A DNA stretch of 64,000 nt from Lysobacter sp. GTDB taxonomy: Bacteria; Pseudomonadota; Gammaproteobacteria; Xanthomonadales; Xanthomonadaceae. Positions 25,049 to 34,764 of the stretch are shown in pieces. The notes under the pieces were generated by a model, which was not told the DNA's origin, searched no databases, and was given only the letters and a program-made list of their open reading frames with translations. Numbering within the stretch: the first letter of the stretch is position 1; the number at the start of each line of letters is the position of its first letter. A program made the position numbers and the translations under genes. The DNA lies in contig SSGH01000024.1 of assembly GCA_008015835.1 (NCBI GenBank), forward strand, positions 99,846-163,845. The letters run 5' to 3'.

Positions 25049-25546
25049 ATGACGCAAGACCATGCAGTGCCGAGCGGCTCGTTTCGACGCGACCGCTCGC
25101 GACCGGGCGCTGCCGCAGGCATCGCCGCGAATCTTGCGGCCGCGATCGGTCTGTTCGCGGCGCTGCCCGTCCACGCGTATTGCACCGATGGCCGAGCGCC
25201 GTCGCTGGAGGCCGAATTCGCCGACAGCGATGCGGTCGCGATCGGCGTCGCGACCGGCCAACATCGCGTTCGCGACGCGCGCGACCCCGAAGGTTACGCG
25301 GCGACGCTGTACGACACGACGATCGAACGCGCGTTCAAAGGCGATCTTCCGAGGCGGGTCGTCGTTCGCTCCGAAAACACCAGCAGTCGATTTTCGATGA
25401 CGATCGGAACGCGCTACTTGCTGTTCTTGACGAACGACGGCGCGCGGTTTTTCGTCGACAACTGCGGGCATTCCGATGCGGTTTCCGATTTGGATCAAGG
25501 GCTCTTGCCGCGCATCGAGGCATGGCGCAGGAACGAACAGAAATGA
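25049..25546 (+). CDS. Exported protein, NTR/TIMP-like fold suspected
   Basis: 165 residues. After a basic leader comes a signal peptide (LAAAIGLFAALPVHA) with cleavage before YCTDG. The mature part has Cys near its N-terminus and a second Cys in VDNCGHSDAV. It also has FKGDLPRRVVVRSENTSSRF and GTRYLLFL, which recall netrin-like (tissue inhibitor of metalloprotease) domains in bacterial secreted proteins. The ATG is chosen because everything upstream in the frame lies in another context. The next gene overlaps by ATGA. Confidence 0.7.
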   Translation: MTQDHAVPSGSFRRDRSRPGAAAGIAANLAAAIGLFAALPVHAYCTDGRAPSLEAEFADSDAVAIGVATGQHRVRDARDPEGYAATLYDTTIERAFKGDLPRRVVVRSENTSSRFSMTIGTRYLLFLTNDGARFFVDNCGHSDAVSDLDQGLLPRIEAWRRNEQK

Positions 25547-26235
25547 CAGCGAAGCGACGACCGTCGGCGACACGCCTTCTCGCGGCGATATCGTTCGTCG
25601 GCACGGTGGGCGCGATGCCCGCGGCTGCGGCGAACAGCCATGGTGCGTGTGCGGCGGCTGTCGCTTCCAGCGCCACGCTGCATTGGAGCGAATCGGCGCA
25701 GGTCGTATCGCCGTCGCGCGCGTGGGCGATCGACGTGGATGCGCGCGCCGGTCTGCGTTCGGACGATAACGAAACGCCGGTGACGCTGGTGCGCTGCGCG
25801 GATGGCGCACGCCGGCCCTTGTTCGTCCTCGACCGCGCCGCGAAGGCGCATTGGGGGCCGCGCGGCGATGCGCTGCTGGTGGTGAACGCGCCGGGCGCCG
25901 GGCATGAGCGGTTGGCGTTGTTCGACGCCGTCGGGCTGTTCGCCGACGAAACGGCGGTCGGCGCCGATCGTCTCGATCGGATCGTTCGCGATGCGGTCCG
26001 GAGCCGTCTCGGCCCGACATGGACCATCGCGTTCTATACGCCGTCGTTGGTCTCGTGGCGCGACGAACGCCTCACGCTGAGCGTCGCGCTTCGAGCGGTG
26101 CGAGGCGCCAACGGCCCATTGCGACCGTTCTGCTACGGCGTGACGGTCGATCTCGCGACGCTGCGCGTGCAACAGGTGGCGCCGCATGCGCAATCGGCAA
26201 CGCGCGATTCGCTCGCGCGCTGCGGGCCGCCGTAG
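25543..26235 (+). CDS. Exported protein of unknown function
   Basis: 230 residues with a signal peptide (LLAAISFVGTVGAMPAAAA). Four Cys are spread over the mature protein. It contains a beta-rich stretch, RPLFVLDRAAKAHWGPRGDALLVVNAPG, reminiscent of a single beta-propeller blade. I recognise no family. Its start overlaps the upstream gene by 4 nt, so the pair is probably made together. Confidence 0.75.
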   Translation: MTAKRRPSATRLLAAISFVGTVGAMPAAAANSHGACAAAVASSATLHWSESAQVVSPSRAWAIDVDARAGLRSDDNETPVTLVRCADGARRPLFVLDRAAKAHWGPRGDALLVVNAPGAGHERLALFDAVGLFADETAVGADRLDRIVRDAVRSRLGPTWTIAFYTPSLVSWRDERLTLSVALRAVRGANGPLRPFCYGVTVDLATLRVQQVAPHAQSATRDSLARCGPP

Positions 26236-26273
26236 GAGCGGCGATCCGCGCGGCGAAGACGCCGCGCCGCGTG

Positions 26274-27035
26274 TCACTTACTGCTGACGTACTTCTCGCG
26301 CCGAATCTGCGGCACATGCAGACCGCAGTGCTTCAGCGCCTCGAAACAGGCGTCCACCATGTTCGGGTTGCCGCAGAGATAGGCGATATCGCCGTCGGCG
26401 TTCGGCGCGAATTCGGCGAGTTGGTCCTGCACGTAGCCCTTGCGCACGTCGGCGTGCGCGTGCGGCGAGTCGGCGGCCGGCGACTCGCGCGAGAAACAAG
26501 GAACGAAGCGGAAGTTCGGGTGCAGATTCGCGAACGCGCGGAATTCGTCGCCGTACAGCAGTTCTTCCGGCGTGCGCGCGCCGAACAGCAACACGACTTC
26601 GATGCCGCGTTGATCGATCGCCGCCGCCAGTTGCGGCAGCATCGCGCGGTAGGGCGTCACGCCGGTACCGGTGCCGATCAGCAAATAACGACGATTGGCG
26701 TCGCCGGGCATCAGGCAGAACCGGCCGTAGGGGCCGCTGGCCTGCACCGTGCCGCCGAGCGGCAGGTGCTCGAACAAGGCCGTCGCCGCGCCGCCGGGCA
26801 CGTAGCTGACCGCGATCTCGACCGAATCGCCGGGCGCCATCGTGTGGTCGTGTTGCGTCGCCAGCGAATAGCTGCGCTTGGTCGCGGTGCCGTCGGCGTA
26901 ATGGAAATGCACCTGCAGAAATTGGCCCGGAATGTAGTCCAGCGGCGCGCCGTCGTCGCGTTGGAAGCTGAGGTGGGCCACGGTCGGCGCCAGCATGCGA
27001 CGACCGACGAGTTTGAGCGGAAAATGTGCGGACAC
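26274..27035 (-). CDS. fpr: Ferredoxin/flavodoxin-NADP+ reductase family
   Basis: 253 residues from a GTG at 27035. No ATG lies near the conserved N-terminus (SAHFPLKLVGRRMLAPTVAHLSF), and longer frames would cross into the divergent ABC gene. RSYSLAT (54-60) binds FAD, GTGTGVTPYRAM binds NADP, and YLCGNPNMVDACFEAL with a C-terminal aromatic-containing EKYVSSK matches the Fpr type. It moves electrons between NADPH and ferredoxin or flavodoxin. The start codon is less certain than the gene. Confidence 0.88.
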   Translation of the reverse strand: MSAHFPLKLVGRRMLAPTVAHLSFQRDDGAPLDYIPGQFLQVHFHYADGTATKRSYSLATQHDHTMAPGDSVEIAVSYVPGGAATALFEHLPLGGTVQASGPYGRFCLMPGDANRRYLLIGTGTGVTPYRAMLPQLAAAIDQRGIEVVLLFGARTPEELLYGDEFRAFANLHPNFRFVPCFSRESPAADSPHAHADVRKGYVQDQLAEFAPNADGDIAYLCGNPNMVDACFEALKHCGLHVPQIRREKYVSSK

Positions 27036-27240
27036 GGAATCGACCGAAGCGTGCGAGGGAGCAGGAGGAGCGCAACCGTCGCCAGCGACGGAGCGCTGGC
27101 GCGAGGGCGGCGCGGGCGCAAGAGGCGAACCGGAGGCCTCGTTGAGACGCACCGTCTCGACGGGCCATCGGGTTCGGCCCGCCGACGCAGCGCCTATACT
27201 ACCGGTTCCGCCGCCCGAACACCGCGCCCCCCGCCGCGCC

Positions 27241-28215
27241 ATGGCCGAACCGACCGACTCTCCCGAACGCGCCGCGCCCGCGACGCCCGCATTGCGCGTG
27301 CGCGACCTGCGCAAGACCTACGACAACGGCGTGGAAGCGCTCAAAGGCATCTCGCTGGACGTGATGCCCGGCGATTTCTACGCCCTGCTCGGCCCCAACG
27401 GCGCCGGCAAATCCACGCTGATCGGCATCGTCAGCTCGCTGGTGAACAAAACCGCCGGCGACGTCGGCGTGTTCGGCGTGGACATCGCCCAACGCCGCGA
27501 CGCCGCGATGCGCCTGATCGGCCTGGTGCCGCAGGAAATCAACTTCAACATGTTCGAGAAGCCGCTCGACATCTGCGTGAATTACGCCGGTTTCTACGGC
27601 GTGCCGCGGGCCGAAGCGCTCGAACGCGCCGAGCGCGCGCTCAAGGACGCGCAGTTGTGGGATAAGGCCGACAAGATGAGCCGTACGCTGTCCGGCGGTA
27701 TGAAGCGCCGGCTGATGATCGCGCGGGCGATGATGACCCGGCCGCGGCTGTTGATCCTGGACGAGCCCACGGCCGGCGTCGATATCGAAATCCGCCGCGG
27801 CATGTGGAAGACGCTGAAAGAAATCAACGCCCAGGGCACCACGATTATCCTCACCACGCATTATCTGGAGGAAGCGGAGACGCTCTGCCGCAACCTCGCG
27901 ATCATCGACAAGGGCCGCATCGTCGAACAGGGGCCGATGAAAGGCCTGCTGGCGAAGCTCGATGTCGAAGGCTTCCTGCTCGATATCGACGGCACGCTGC
28001 CGGCGACGCTGCCGACCATTCCCGGCGCGACGCTCGCCGCCGAGGACGATCACACCATCGACCTCGAGATGCCGCGCGCGATGGATCTCAACGTCGTGTT
28101 CGCCGCGCTCGACGCCGCCGGCATCCGCGTGCGCTCGATGCGCAACAAAACCAATCGCCTCGAAGAATTGTTCGTTCGCCTCACCGGCGACCACGCCCAG
28201 CAGACCGCCGCATGA
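27241..28215 (+). CDS. ABC transporter ATP-binding protein (YadG-like)
   Basis: 324 residues. Walker A is GPNGAGKST, the signature is LSGGMKRR, Walker B is LLILDEPTAGVD, and the H-loop is LTTHYLEEAE. A C-terminal domain of about 90 residues (ending RLTGDHAQQTAA) is typical of the YadG/DrrA group. The ATG at 27241 follows a G+C-rich interval shared with the divergent reductase gene. It pairs with the permease that overlaps its stop. Confidence 0.93.
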   Translation: MAEPTDSPERAAPATPALRVRDLRKTYDNGVEALKGISLDVMPGDFYALLGPNGAGKSTLIGIVSSLVNKTAGDVGVFGVDIAQRRDAAMRLIGLVPQEINFNMFEKPLDICVNYAGFYGVPRAEALERAERALKDAQLWDKADKMSRTLSGGMKRRLMIARAMMTRPRLLILDEPTAGVDIEIRRGMWKTLKEINAQGTTIILTTHYLEEAETLCRNLAIIDKGRIVEQGPMKGLLAKLDVEGFLLDIDGTLPATLPTIPGATLAAEDDHTIDLEMPRAMDLNVVFAALDAAGIRVRSMRNKTNRLEELFVRLTGDHAQQTAA

Positions 28216-29060
28216 CCGCGCCCTCGCCCTCCTCCGCCGACCTCGCCAGCGCGAACGTGTCCACCGACGCCGCGCTCGACGCCCGTCCGGTCGGCGCGCG
28301 CTACCGTACCGCGCTGTACACCATCGTGCGCCGCGAAGTGAACCGCATCTTGCGCATCTGGGGCCAAACCCTGGTGCCGCCCGCGATCACGATGACCCTG
28401 TATTTCCTGATCTTCGGCGGTCTGATCGGCTCGCAGATCCGCGCGATGGACGGCATCCGCTACATGGATTTCATCGTGCCCGGCCTGGTGATGATGAGCA
28501 TCATCCAGAACAGCTACGGCAACATCTCGTCCAGTTTCTTCGGCGCGAAATTCGGCCGCCACATCGAAGAGCTGCTGGTCAGCCCGCTGCCGCCGTGGGT
28601 GATCCTCACCGGTTACGTCGCCGGCGCGGTGCTGCGCGGTTTGATGGTCGGCGCGATCGTGCTGGTCATCGCGATGTTCTTCACCACCATCCGCATGCCG
28701 CATCCGTTCGTCACGCTCGCCACCGTGCTGCTGGGCGCGACCATCTTCTCGCTCGCCGGCTTCGTCAACGCGGTGTATGCCAAGAAGTTCGACGACATCG
28801 CCATCGTCCCGACCTTCATCCTCACCCCGCTCACCTATCTCGGCGGCGTGTTCTATTCGGTGAAACTGCTGCCGGCCTGGGCCGAAGCCGCCACGCATTT
28901 CAACCCGATCTTCTACATGGTCAACGCCTTCCGCTACGGCCTCCTCGGCCGCTCCGACGTGTCGGTGCCGTTGGCGTTCGCGCTGATGATCGGCTTCGTG
29001 GTGGTGTTGGGCGGGATCGGGTTGATGTTGTTGAAGAAGGGTGTGGGTCTTCGCAGTTGA
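28212..29060 (+). CDS. ABC-2 type transporter permease (YadH-like)
   Basis: 282 residues with six predicted TM segments and the ABC-2 signature region SPLPPWVILTGYVAGAVLRG. FNPIFYMVNAFRYGLLG near the C-terminus is highly typical of YadH. The start overlaps the ATPase stop by 4 nt. Substrate unknown; relatives are annotated as polyketide or polysaccharide exporters on weak evidence. Confidence 0.92.
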   Translation: MTAPSPSSADLASANVSTDAALDARPVGARYRTALYTIVRREVNRILRIWGQTLVPPAITMTLYFLIFGGLIGSQIRAMDGIRYMDFIVPGLVMMSIIQNSYGNISSSFFGAKFGRHIEELLVSPLPPWVILTGYVAGAVLRGLMVGAIVLVIAMFFTTIRMPHPFVTLATVLLGATIFSLAGFVNAVYAKKFDDIAIVPTFILTPLTYLGGVFYSVKLLPAWAEAATHFNPIFYMVNAFRYGLLGRSDVSVPLAFALMIGFVVVLGGIGLMLLKKGVGLRS

Positions 29061-29109
29061 GCGGATGATGCGTCGAACCCGGAAGGCCATTGTCGTCGAG
29101 GAACCGAAA

Positions 29110-30162
29110 ATGAAACGTCGTTCGATCCGGTACGCACTCGTCGCGGCGCTAACGCTTTCGGTCTGCGCAGCGCACGCCGCCGAACCCGCGCGCTGGCGCG
29201 CCACGAAACTCGACATTCGCGACAAGAAGCATGATGTGTCCCTGCCGCGGTTCTCGCCGGATTCGCGCGCGCTGGCGTACGCGGTGTCGGTGCCCGACGG
29301 TGAGGGCGTGCTCGGCGAAATCCGCCGCTACGGGTTCGCCGACAAGAAGACGAAAACGCTGTTGCCGCTGTCGGTCTCGCGCGAGATGGCGGTGTACGGC
29401 GCGTATCCGATGACGATCGAATGGCCGGCGGCCGGCACCGTGAAAGCGGAGCTGTCCAACGGCGACGACGGCTACAACCGATACACCTTGAATGCCGAAC
29501 GCGGCGGCGTGGTGTCGACCGAAGTGTTCGGCGTCGGCGACGACGAGTCGACGCCGAAACCCGAGCCCGCACTGCGCGCGCTGGTCTCCGATTGGCGGCA
29601 ACCGGTGTTCGACAACGCGCTGCAGTACATGATCCGCATTCGTGCGCACGGCGCGTTGATGCAGAAACATTACGCGAACGAAGACGATCACCTGTGGTGG
29701 TTGGATTTAGGCGATCGCGCCGCGCGCATCGCGCTGCCGGAACCCGCCGACGGCAAGCTGGAAATGATGGACGGGTTCGCGTTCGGCGATTACGCCGTGT
29801 TCGCACTGCGGCAAGGCACGACGGTCACGGTGCAGCGTGTCGACGGCGACGGCCGTTTGCAGGAGGTCGCCGGCAGTCGCGTCGAGACGCCGATGAGGGC
29901 GGATGTCATCCATTCGTCTGTCGGCGAGGTCGACAACCGCCGCTGTTCGGCGACCGTGTGCTGGGGCGCGTATCGCGTGCGCCGCGACGACCGCATGGAC
30001 GCGCGGATCGTACGCTTCGATCGCGACGGCCGCGTCGAAGTGCTCGATCCGATTCCCGGCCTCGAAGATTTCGACGTGTCGCCGGACTTCAAGCGCCTCG
30101 CCGCAGCGGTGTTGCGCGACGGTAAGCGCCGTATTTTGCTGCTCGATATCGTCGCGTTCTGA
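29110..30162 (+). CDS. Exported beta-propeller-like protein
   Basis: The ATG at 29110 starts MKRRSIRYALVAALTL, a signal peptide cleaved after AAHA, giving 350 residues in all. LPRFSPDSRALAYAV near the N-terminus and DFDVSPDFKRLAAAVL at the C-terminus are PD40/WD40-like blades, as in TolB and DPP IV propellers, but no catalytic domain follows. It is preceded by an A-rich CGAGGAACCGAAA stretch containing AGGA. Function unknown; a periplasmic binding role is possible. Confidence 0.78.
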   Translation: MKRRSIRYALVAALTLSVCAAHAAEPARWRATKLDIRDKKHDVSLPRFSPDSRALAYAVSVPDGEGVLGEIRRYGFADKKTKTLLPLSVSREMAVYGAYPMTIEWPAAGTVKAELSNGDDGYNRYTLNAERGGVVSTEVFGVGDDESTPKPEPALRALVSDWRQPVFDNALQYMIRIRAHGALMQKHYANEDDHLWWLDLGDRAARIALPEPADGKLEMMDGFAFGDYAVFALRQGTTVTVQRVDGDGRLQEVAGSRVETPMRADVIHSSVGEVDNRRCSATVCWGAYRVRRDDRMDARIVRFDRDGRVEVLDPIPGLEDFDVSPDFKRLAAAVLRDGKRRILLLDIVAF

Positions 30163-30278
30163 GCCCCCGCGCGCCGCGCCGTGGCGACGATGAACCTTCC
30201 TTTTCGGAACCCCACGCGCGCGGTGCGGTCGGACGCCGTATCCGGCGCCTGCGCGCCGACGTCACCGGAGCGATTCTG

Positions 30279-30827
30279 ATGTCCTGCAGCGCCGCACCCT
30301 CGAACGACGGATTTCGCGTCCTCAAACGCGCCGCGAAGCCGCTCGCGATCGCATCGATCTTGGCGGTGCTCGCACCGCTCGCCGCTTGCACCGCGACTGC
30401 GCCCGCCGACGCGAAAGAAGCGTCGCCGCCCGCGCCGTCCGGCGGTCAACCTGCCGGCAAAATCTCGCCCGAGATGGCGGGCACGCTCAGCCCGATTCCC
30501 GCCTTCAAAGGGCAGGGCGACGGTTGGCGGGTCGAGATTCGCGCGCTCGACGCCACCCAGCATCATGTCGCGCTGCAGTGGCCGGCGAGCGGCGAAACCG
30601 CGACCGGCACCGCGCGTTACGACGGTCCGCTGAACGTCGCCCGCGATGCGGGGCCACTGATCCTGAACGGCGCGCTCGAACGCGGCGGCGCGAAACGTCC
30701 GCTGCGCGTCGAAATCCGCGCGCAGGCCTGCGTCGATCGCGACGGTATCGCGCGACCGCAAAGCATCGCAATCACCATCGGCGCCGAACCGCCGATGCGC
30801 GGCTGCGGTGACTTGGCGATGTACTGA
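30279..30827 (+). CDS. Lipoprotein of unknown function (COG3650-like)
   Basis: 182 residues with lipobox LAAC (Cys37). The region after about residue 85 (WRVEIRALDATQHHVALQWP, PLRVEIRAQACVDRDG, EPPMRGCGDLAMY) resembles the beta-barrel seen in COG3650/HslJ-like envelope proteins, including the terminal GCG. Beyond envelope location nothing can be said of its role. Confidence 0.7.
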   Translation: MSCSAAPSNDGFRVLKRAAKPLAIASILAVLAPLAACTATAPADAKEASPPAPSGGQPAGKISPEMAGTLSPIPAFKGQGDGWRVEIRALDATQHHVALQWPASGETATGTARYDGPLNVARDAGPLILNGALERGGAKRPLRVEIRAQACVDRDGIARPQSIAITIGAEPPMRGCGDLAMY

Positions 30828-31187
30828 ATCCCCGCATCGAGCCCGACGCCGAATGCGAACCGCGACGGTCGTCGCGGTCCGGAACGCCGCGGCGCGCCCT
30901 CGAAAACGTCGCATCGCGACGGTTTTGACAAGCCTTCGACCGCGGACGCATGATGCGGCGGTCGCGACCGTCTCGCGCGCCGACGACCGCTCGACGAGAC
31001 CGCCAGGACAGCGTCCGCATCGCGTGCGGACGCGGAGGCCGCACTCTCTCGCGGACGCGAAGAGCGGCACGGCGCCAGGACGGCCCAGACACGGCATCGG
31101 CATCGTTCAGGGGCGATGCGTCGAAGCGCCGCCGCGAGGCGCCGTTCTTCGATCGCCGTTTCTCTTCCGCCTCAACAGGACCGCGCC
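30828..31187. other. Gene-free interval upstream of the glutaredoxin gene
   Basis: 360 bp without a supported gene. The only notable element is a possible promoter, TTGACA (30925-30930) and CATGAT (30949-30954) with 18-bp spacing on the plus strand. The rest is G+C-rich with several short CGACGGTCG-type inverted repeats. Confidence 0.5.
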
Positions 31188-31592
31188 ATGCCCAAGCCCC
31201 TGAAAACCGTACTCGCCCTGCTGCTGATTCCGCTGTGTTTCGTCGCCGGTCTCTACGCCGGCCCGTACGCCACGGCGGCGTACCACAAGCTGTTTCCGGA
31301 GCCCGAATACAAGACCGGCGACTACAGCGCGCTGTACCGCAAAGCCGGGCATGAGATCGTGATGTATTCGACCTCCGGCTGCCCGTATTGCGCGAAGGTC
31401 CGCAAGATTTTCGCCGAGAAAGGCGTGGCCTACACCGAGTATCAAGTCGATAAGTCGAAGGAGCACTTCGAGGAGTTCACGCGTCGCGGCGGCGAGTACG
31501 TGCCTTTGCTGTACATCGGCGACCGCGAAATCGCCGGGTTCCGCGAAGAGGCGATCCGCGAAGCGATCGACGCGGTGCAGAAGAAGTCGTAG
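31188..31592 (+). CDS. Membrane-anchored glutaredoxin
   Basis: 134 residues. An N-terminal TM anchor (TVLALLLIPLCFVAGLYAG) is followed by a glutaredoxin fold with active site CPYC (Cys65, Cys68). The cis-Pro is in YVPLLYIGDREIAGF, and the glutathione-site residues GFREEAI follow. It probably reduces disulfides or glutathionylated proteins at the membrane. CAACAGGA before the ATG could serve as a ribosome site. Confidence 0.88.
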   Translation: MPKPLKTVLALLLIPLCFVAGLYAGPYATAAYHKLFPEPEYKTGDYSALYRKAGHEIVMYSTSGCPYCAKVRKIFAEKGVAYTEYQVDKSKEHFEEFTRRGGEYVPLLYIGDREIAGFREEAIREAIDAVQKKS

Positions 31593-31626
31593 CGAACGGT
31601 TGCGCGTCCGATGCACGACCCTCGCG

Positions 31627-34600
31627 TCAAGTCGACGTCGAACCGCGTTCGTGCGATGCCATCGCCGCGTGCGCAGGCTCGCGACGGAACGCGCGACGCA
31701 GCAGCAGCCCGACATCGTGCAGCACCGAATACGCGGCGGGAATCACGATCAAACTCAGCAGCGTGGATGTGATCAAGCCGCCGATGACCGCCCACGCCAT
31801 CGGTGCGCGGAAACTGGAATCGCCGGAGAAACCCATCGCCAGCGGCAGCATGCCCGCGCCCATCGCCAGCGTGGTCATGATCACCGGCCGCGCGCGCTTG
31901 CGGCAGGCGTCGATCAGCGCGTCGTGTTGCGACATTCCGTGTTCGTCTTCGGCCACCACCGCATAATCGACCAGCAGAATCGAATTCTTGGTCGCGATGC
32001 CGATCAGCATGAGCAGCCCGATCAGCGCCGGCAGCGACAGCATATGCCCGCTCACCAGCAGCGCGCCGAACGCGCCGCCCGCGCACAGCGGCACCGCGGT
32101 GAGGATCGTCAGCGGTTGGATCGGATGGTTGAACAGCAACAACAGCACCATGTAGATGCAGACCAAGCCGGCGAGCATCGCCATCGCGAAGCCGAAGAAC
32201 AGTTCGACGAACACTTCCGCGTCGCCCGCGTTGAGGAACGCCACGCCCGACGGCAGTCGCTTCAAGCTGGGCAGCGCCTGCACTTCGTCCATCACGTCGC
32301 CCAACGGACGGCCGTTGAGTTCGGCGGTGAGCGTGATGTTGCGCTGACGCTGATAGCGCGAAATCAACGACGGGCCGCTGCCGTCGCGGATCTCGGCCAC
32401 CGCCGCCAGCGGAACCGGGCCGTTGCGGCCGCGCACGCGCAATTGTCCGATCAGCGCCGGGTCGCTCAAGGCGTCGCGCGCGAAGCCCACGCGAATCGGA
32501 ATTTGGCGGTCGATCAAATTCAGTTTCGCCATGCGCTGCGTGTAGTCGCCGTTGGTCGCGATGCGCGTGGCCTCGGCGATGTCGGCCGTGGCGACGCCCA
32601 AATCCGCGGCGCGCGCCGAATCGGGCAGGATCTGCACCTCCGGGCGCAGCAGCGAGGCGGACGAGGAAATGCTGCCTAGGCCCTTGAGCTTACGCAGATC
32701 GCGCTCCAACGCCGCCGCCGCCGCCTCCAGCGTTTGCGGGTCGTCGCCGGCCAGCACCAGTTGCATCATTTCGCCCGGCTCGCTGCTGATGAAGCTGATC
32801 TTGGCGCCGGGCAAGTCGGCCAAGCGCGCGCGGACCTCGCGCTCCAGCGTTTCCTGGCCGCGCTCGCGCTCGCCTTCCGGGCCCCAATCCAACAACAGCG
32901 TGGCCTTGCGCGCCTCGCCCGCGCCGCTTTTTCCGGGGTTGCCGAGGTCCAGCGCGCTGCCGACCATCGTGAAGGTTTGTTTGAGCTCCGGAATGTCTTT
33001 CAGGATGCCGCGTGCGCGCTCCGAGACCGCCAGCGTCTCTTCCAGCGGCGTCCCGGGCGGCAATTCGATGCTCAGATTGCTGCGGCCCAGATCGGAGAAG
33101 GGGATGAATGTCCTGGGGATGAACGGCACCGGCGCCAGCGACGCCACGAACAACGCGAGCGCGGCCGACAAGGTCAGCCAACGATGGCGCAGCGAGGCAT
33201 CGACCCAGCCCAAATAACGTCGCATCAACGGCGATTCGGCGAAATCCTGCTGCGCATGCGGCTTGAGCTGATACGCCGCCATCATCGGCGTGAGCAGCCG
33301 CGCGACCAGCAGCGAAAACAACACGGCCGTCGCCGCGGTCCAGCCGAATTCGCGGAAGAACTTGCCGGCGATGCCCGGCATGAACGCCACCGGCACGAAC
33401 ACCGCGGCGAGGGTCATCGAGGTCGCGATCACCGCGGTGCCGATTTCCTGCGCGGCGTCGCGCGCGGCCTGCAGCGGCGATTTGCCCATGCCCAAGTGGC
33501 GCACGATGTTCTCGATCTCGACGATCGCATCGTCCACCAGAATGCCGACCACCACCGACAGGGCCAGCAAGGTGATGATGTTGAGGCTGAAGCCGAGCCA
33601 GGCGAGCACCGCGAACGTGGGAATGATCGACAGCGGCAGCGCGACCGCCGACACCCAGGTCGCGCGCCAATCGCGCAGGAACCACCACACCACCAGCACC
33701 GCCAGCAGCGCGCCTTCCCACAGCATGGTCATCGACGAGCGATACGAACGCTCGGTTTTTTCCGCGGTGTTGCTGACCAAGTGGAAATCGACGCCGGGAT
33801 GCGAGGCCTTCAGCGCGTCGAGCGCCTGACGCACGTTCGCCGAGACCTTCAGTTCGTCGGATTTGCGCGTGCGCGACAGCGAGAACCCGACGGCGGGTTC
33901 GCCGTCGAGCAAGGCGGCTTGGGTTTCGTCCGCGGCCGCGTCGTGCACGTGCGCGATCGACGACAGCCGCACCGAGCGCCCGTCGGGCAGGCTGATGCTG
34001 TAATCGCGCAATTCCTGCGCGCTGCCGACGGTGGCGATGGTGCGGATGGTCTGCTGTTCGCCGCCGATTTCGCTCTTGCCGCCGGGGCGCTCCACTTGGA
34101 TCCGCGCCAACTGCTGCGACACGTCGCCGGCGGTCACGCCCCAGGCGAGCAAGGCCTGTGGGTCCAAATCCACGCGCACTTGGCGGTCCACGCCGCCGAT
34201 GCGCGTGACCTTGGCGACGCCCTGCACGCCGTACAGCGCGCGCGCGACGTCGCGATCGACGAACCAGGACAGCTCGTCCGCGCTCATTCGCGGCGACGAC
34301 ACCGCGTAGGTTTGCAGCGAGCCGCTGATGTCCACTTTGCCGATCACCGGCTCCAGGATGTCTTGCGGCAAATCGCTGCGGATGCGCGTGACCGCATCGC
34401 GGGTGTCGTCGAGCGCGGTGGCGAGCTCGGCGTCGAGATTGAATTCGACGAACGTGCTGCTGAGGCCCTCGGTCACCACCGAGGAGATGCGTTTGATGTT
34501 CGGCGCGGTCGCGACCGAATCCTCGATGCGCCGCGTCACTTCCGTTTCCAACTGCGCCGGGGTCGCGCCGGGTTGGCTGACGGTGATGACCGTCATCGGG

Positions 34601-34764
34601 AACGCGATATCCGGAAAGCGCGCCACCGGCAGCGAATGGAAGCCCCACAGCCCGGCCACGCACAACACGAAGAACAGCATCAACGCCGGCAGCGGGCGCT
34701 TGATCGCCCACGCCGACAGACCGCCGCCGCGCGTGGTACCGCCGTGGGCCGCGTCGCCGCTCAT
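31627..34764 (-). CDS. RND multidrug efflux permease (AcrB/MdtB type)
   Basis: 1045 residues, the normal HAE1 length. It starts with the TM1 region following SAWAIKRPLPALMLFF. PVARFPDIAFPMTVITVSQPG is the pore-domain entry. VVGILVDDAIVEIENIVRH in TM4 carries the proton-relay Asp pair. It is driven by the proton gradient and exports drugs or lipids with the overlapping adaptor. No outer-membrane channel gene is adjacent, so it must recruit one encoded elsewhere. Confidence 0.95.
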   Translation of the reverse strand: MSGDAAHGGTTRGGGLSAWAIKRPLPALMLFFVLCVAGLWGFHSLPVARFPDIAFPMTVITVSQPGATPAQLETEVTRRIEDSVATAPNIKRISSVVTEGLSSTFVEFNLDAELATALDDTRDAVTRIRSDLPQDILEPVIGKVDISGSLQTYAVSSPRMSADELSWFVDRDVARALYGVQGVAKVTRIGGVDRQVRVDLDPQALLAWGVTAGDVSQQLARIQVERPGGKSEIGGEQQTIRTIATVGSAQELRDYSISLPDGRSVRLSSIAHVHDAAADETQAALLDGEPAVGFSLSRTRKSDELKVSANVRQALDALKASHPGVDFHLVSNTAEKTERSYRSSMTMLWEGALLAVLVVWWFLRDWRATWVSAVALPLSIIPTFAVLAWLGFSLNIITLLALSVVVGILVDDAIVEIENIVRHLGMGKSPLQAARDAAQEIGTAVIATSMTLAAVFVPVAFMPGIAGKFFREFGWTAATAVLFSLLVARLLTPMMAAYQLKPHAQQDFAESPLMRRYLGWVDASLRHRWLTLSAALALFVASLAPVPFIPRTFIPFSDLGRSNLSIELPPGTPLEETLAVSERARGILKDIPELKQTFTMVGSALDLGNPGKSGAGEARKATLLLDWGPEGERERGQETLEREVRARLADLPGAKISFISSEPGEMMQLVLAGDDPQTLEAAAAALERDLRKLKGLGSISSSASLLRPEVQILPDSARAADLGVATADIAEATRIATNGDYTQRMAKLNLIDRQIPIRVGFARDALSDPALIGQLRVRGRNGPVPLAAVAEIRDGSGPSLISRYQRQRNITLTAELNGRPLGDVMDEVQALPSLKRLPSGVAFLNAGDAEVFVELFFGFAMAMLAGLVCIYMVLLLLFNHPIQPLTILTAVPLCAGGAFGALLVSGHMLSLPALIGLLMLIGIATKNSILLVDYAVVAEDEHGMSQHDALIDACRKRARPVIMTTLAMGAGMLPLAMGFSGDSSFRAPMAWAVIGGLITSTLLSLIVIPAAYSVLHDVGLLLRRAFRREPAHAAMASHERGSTST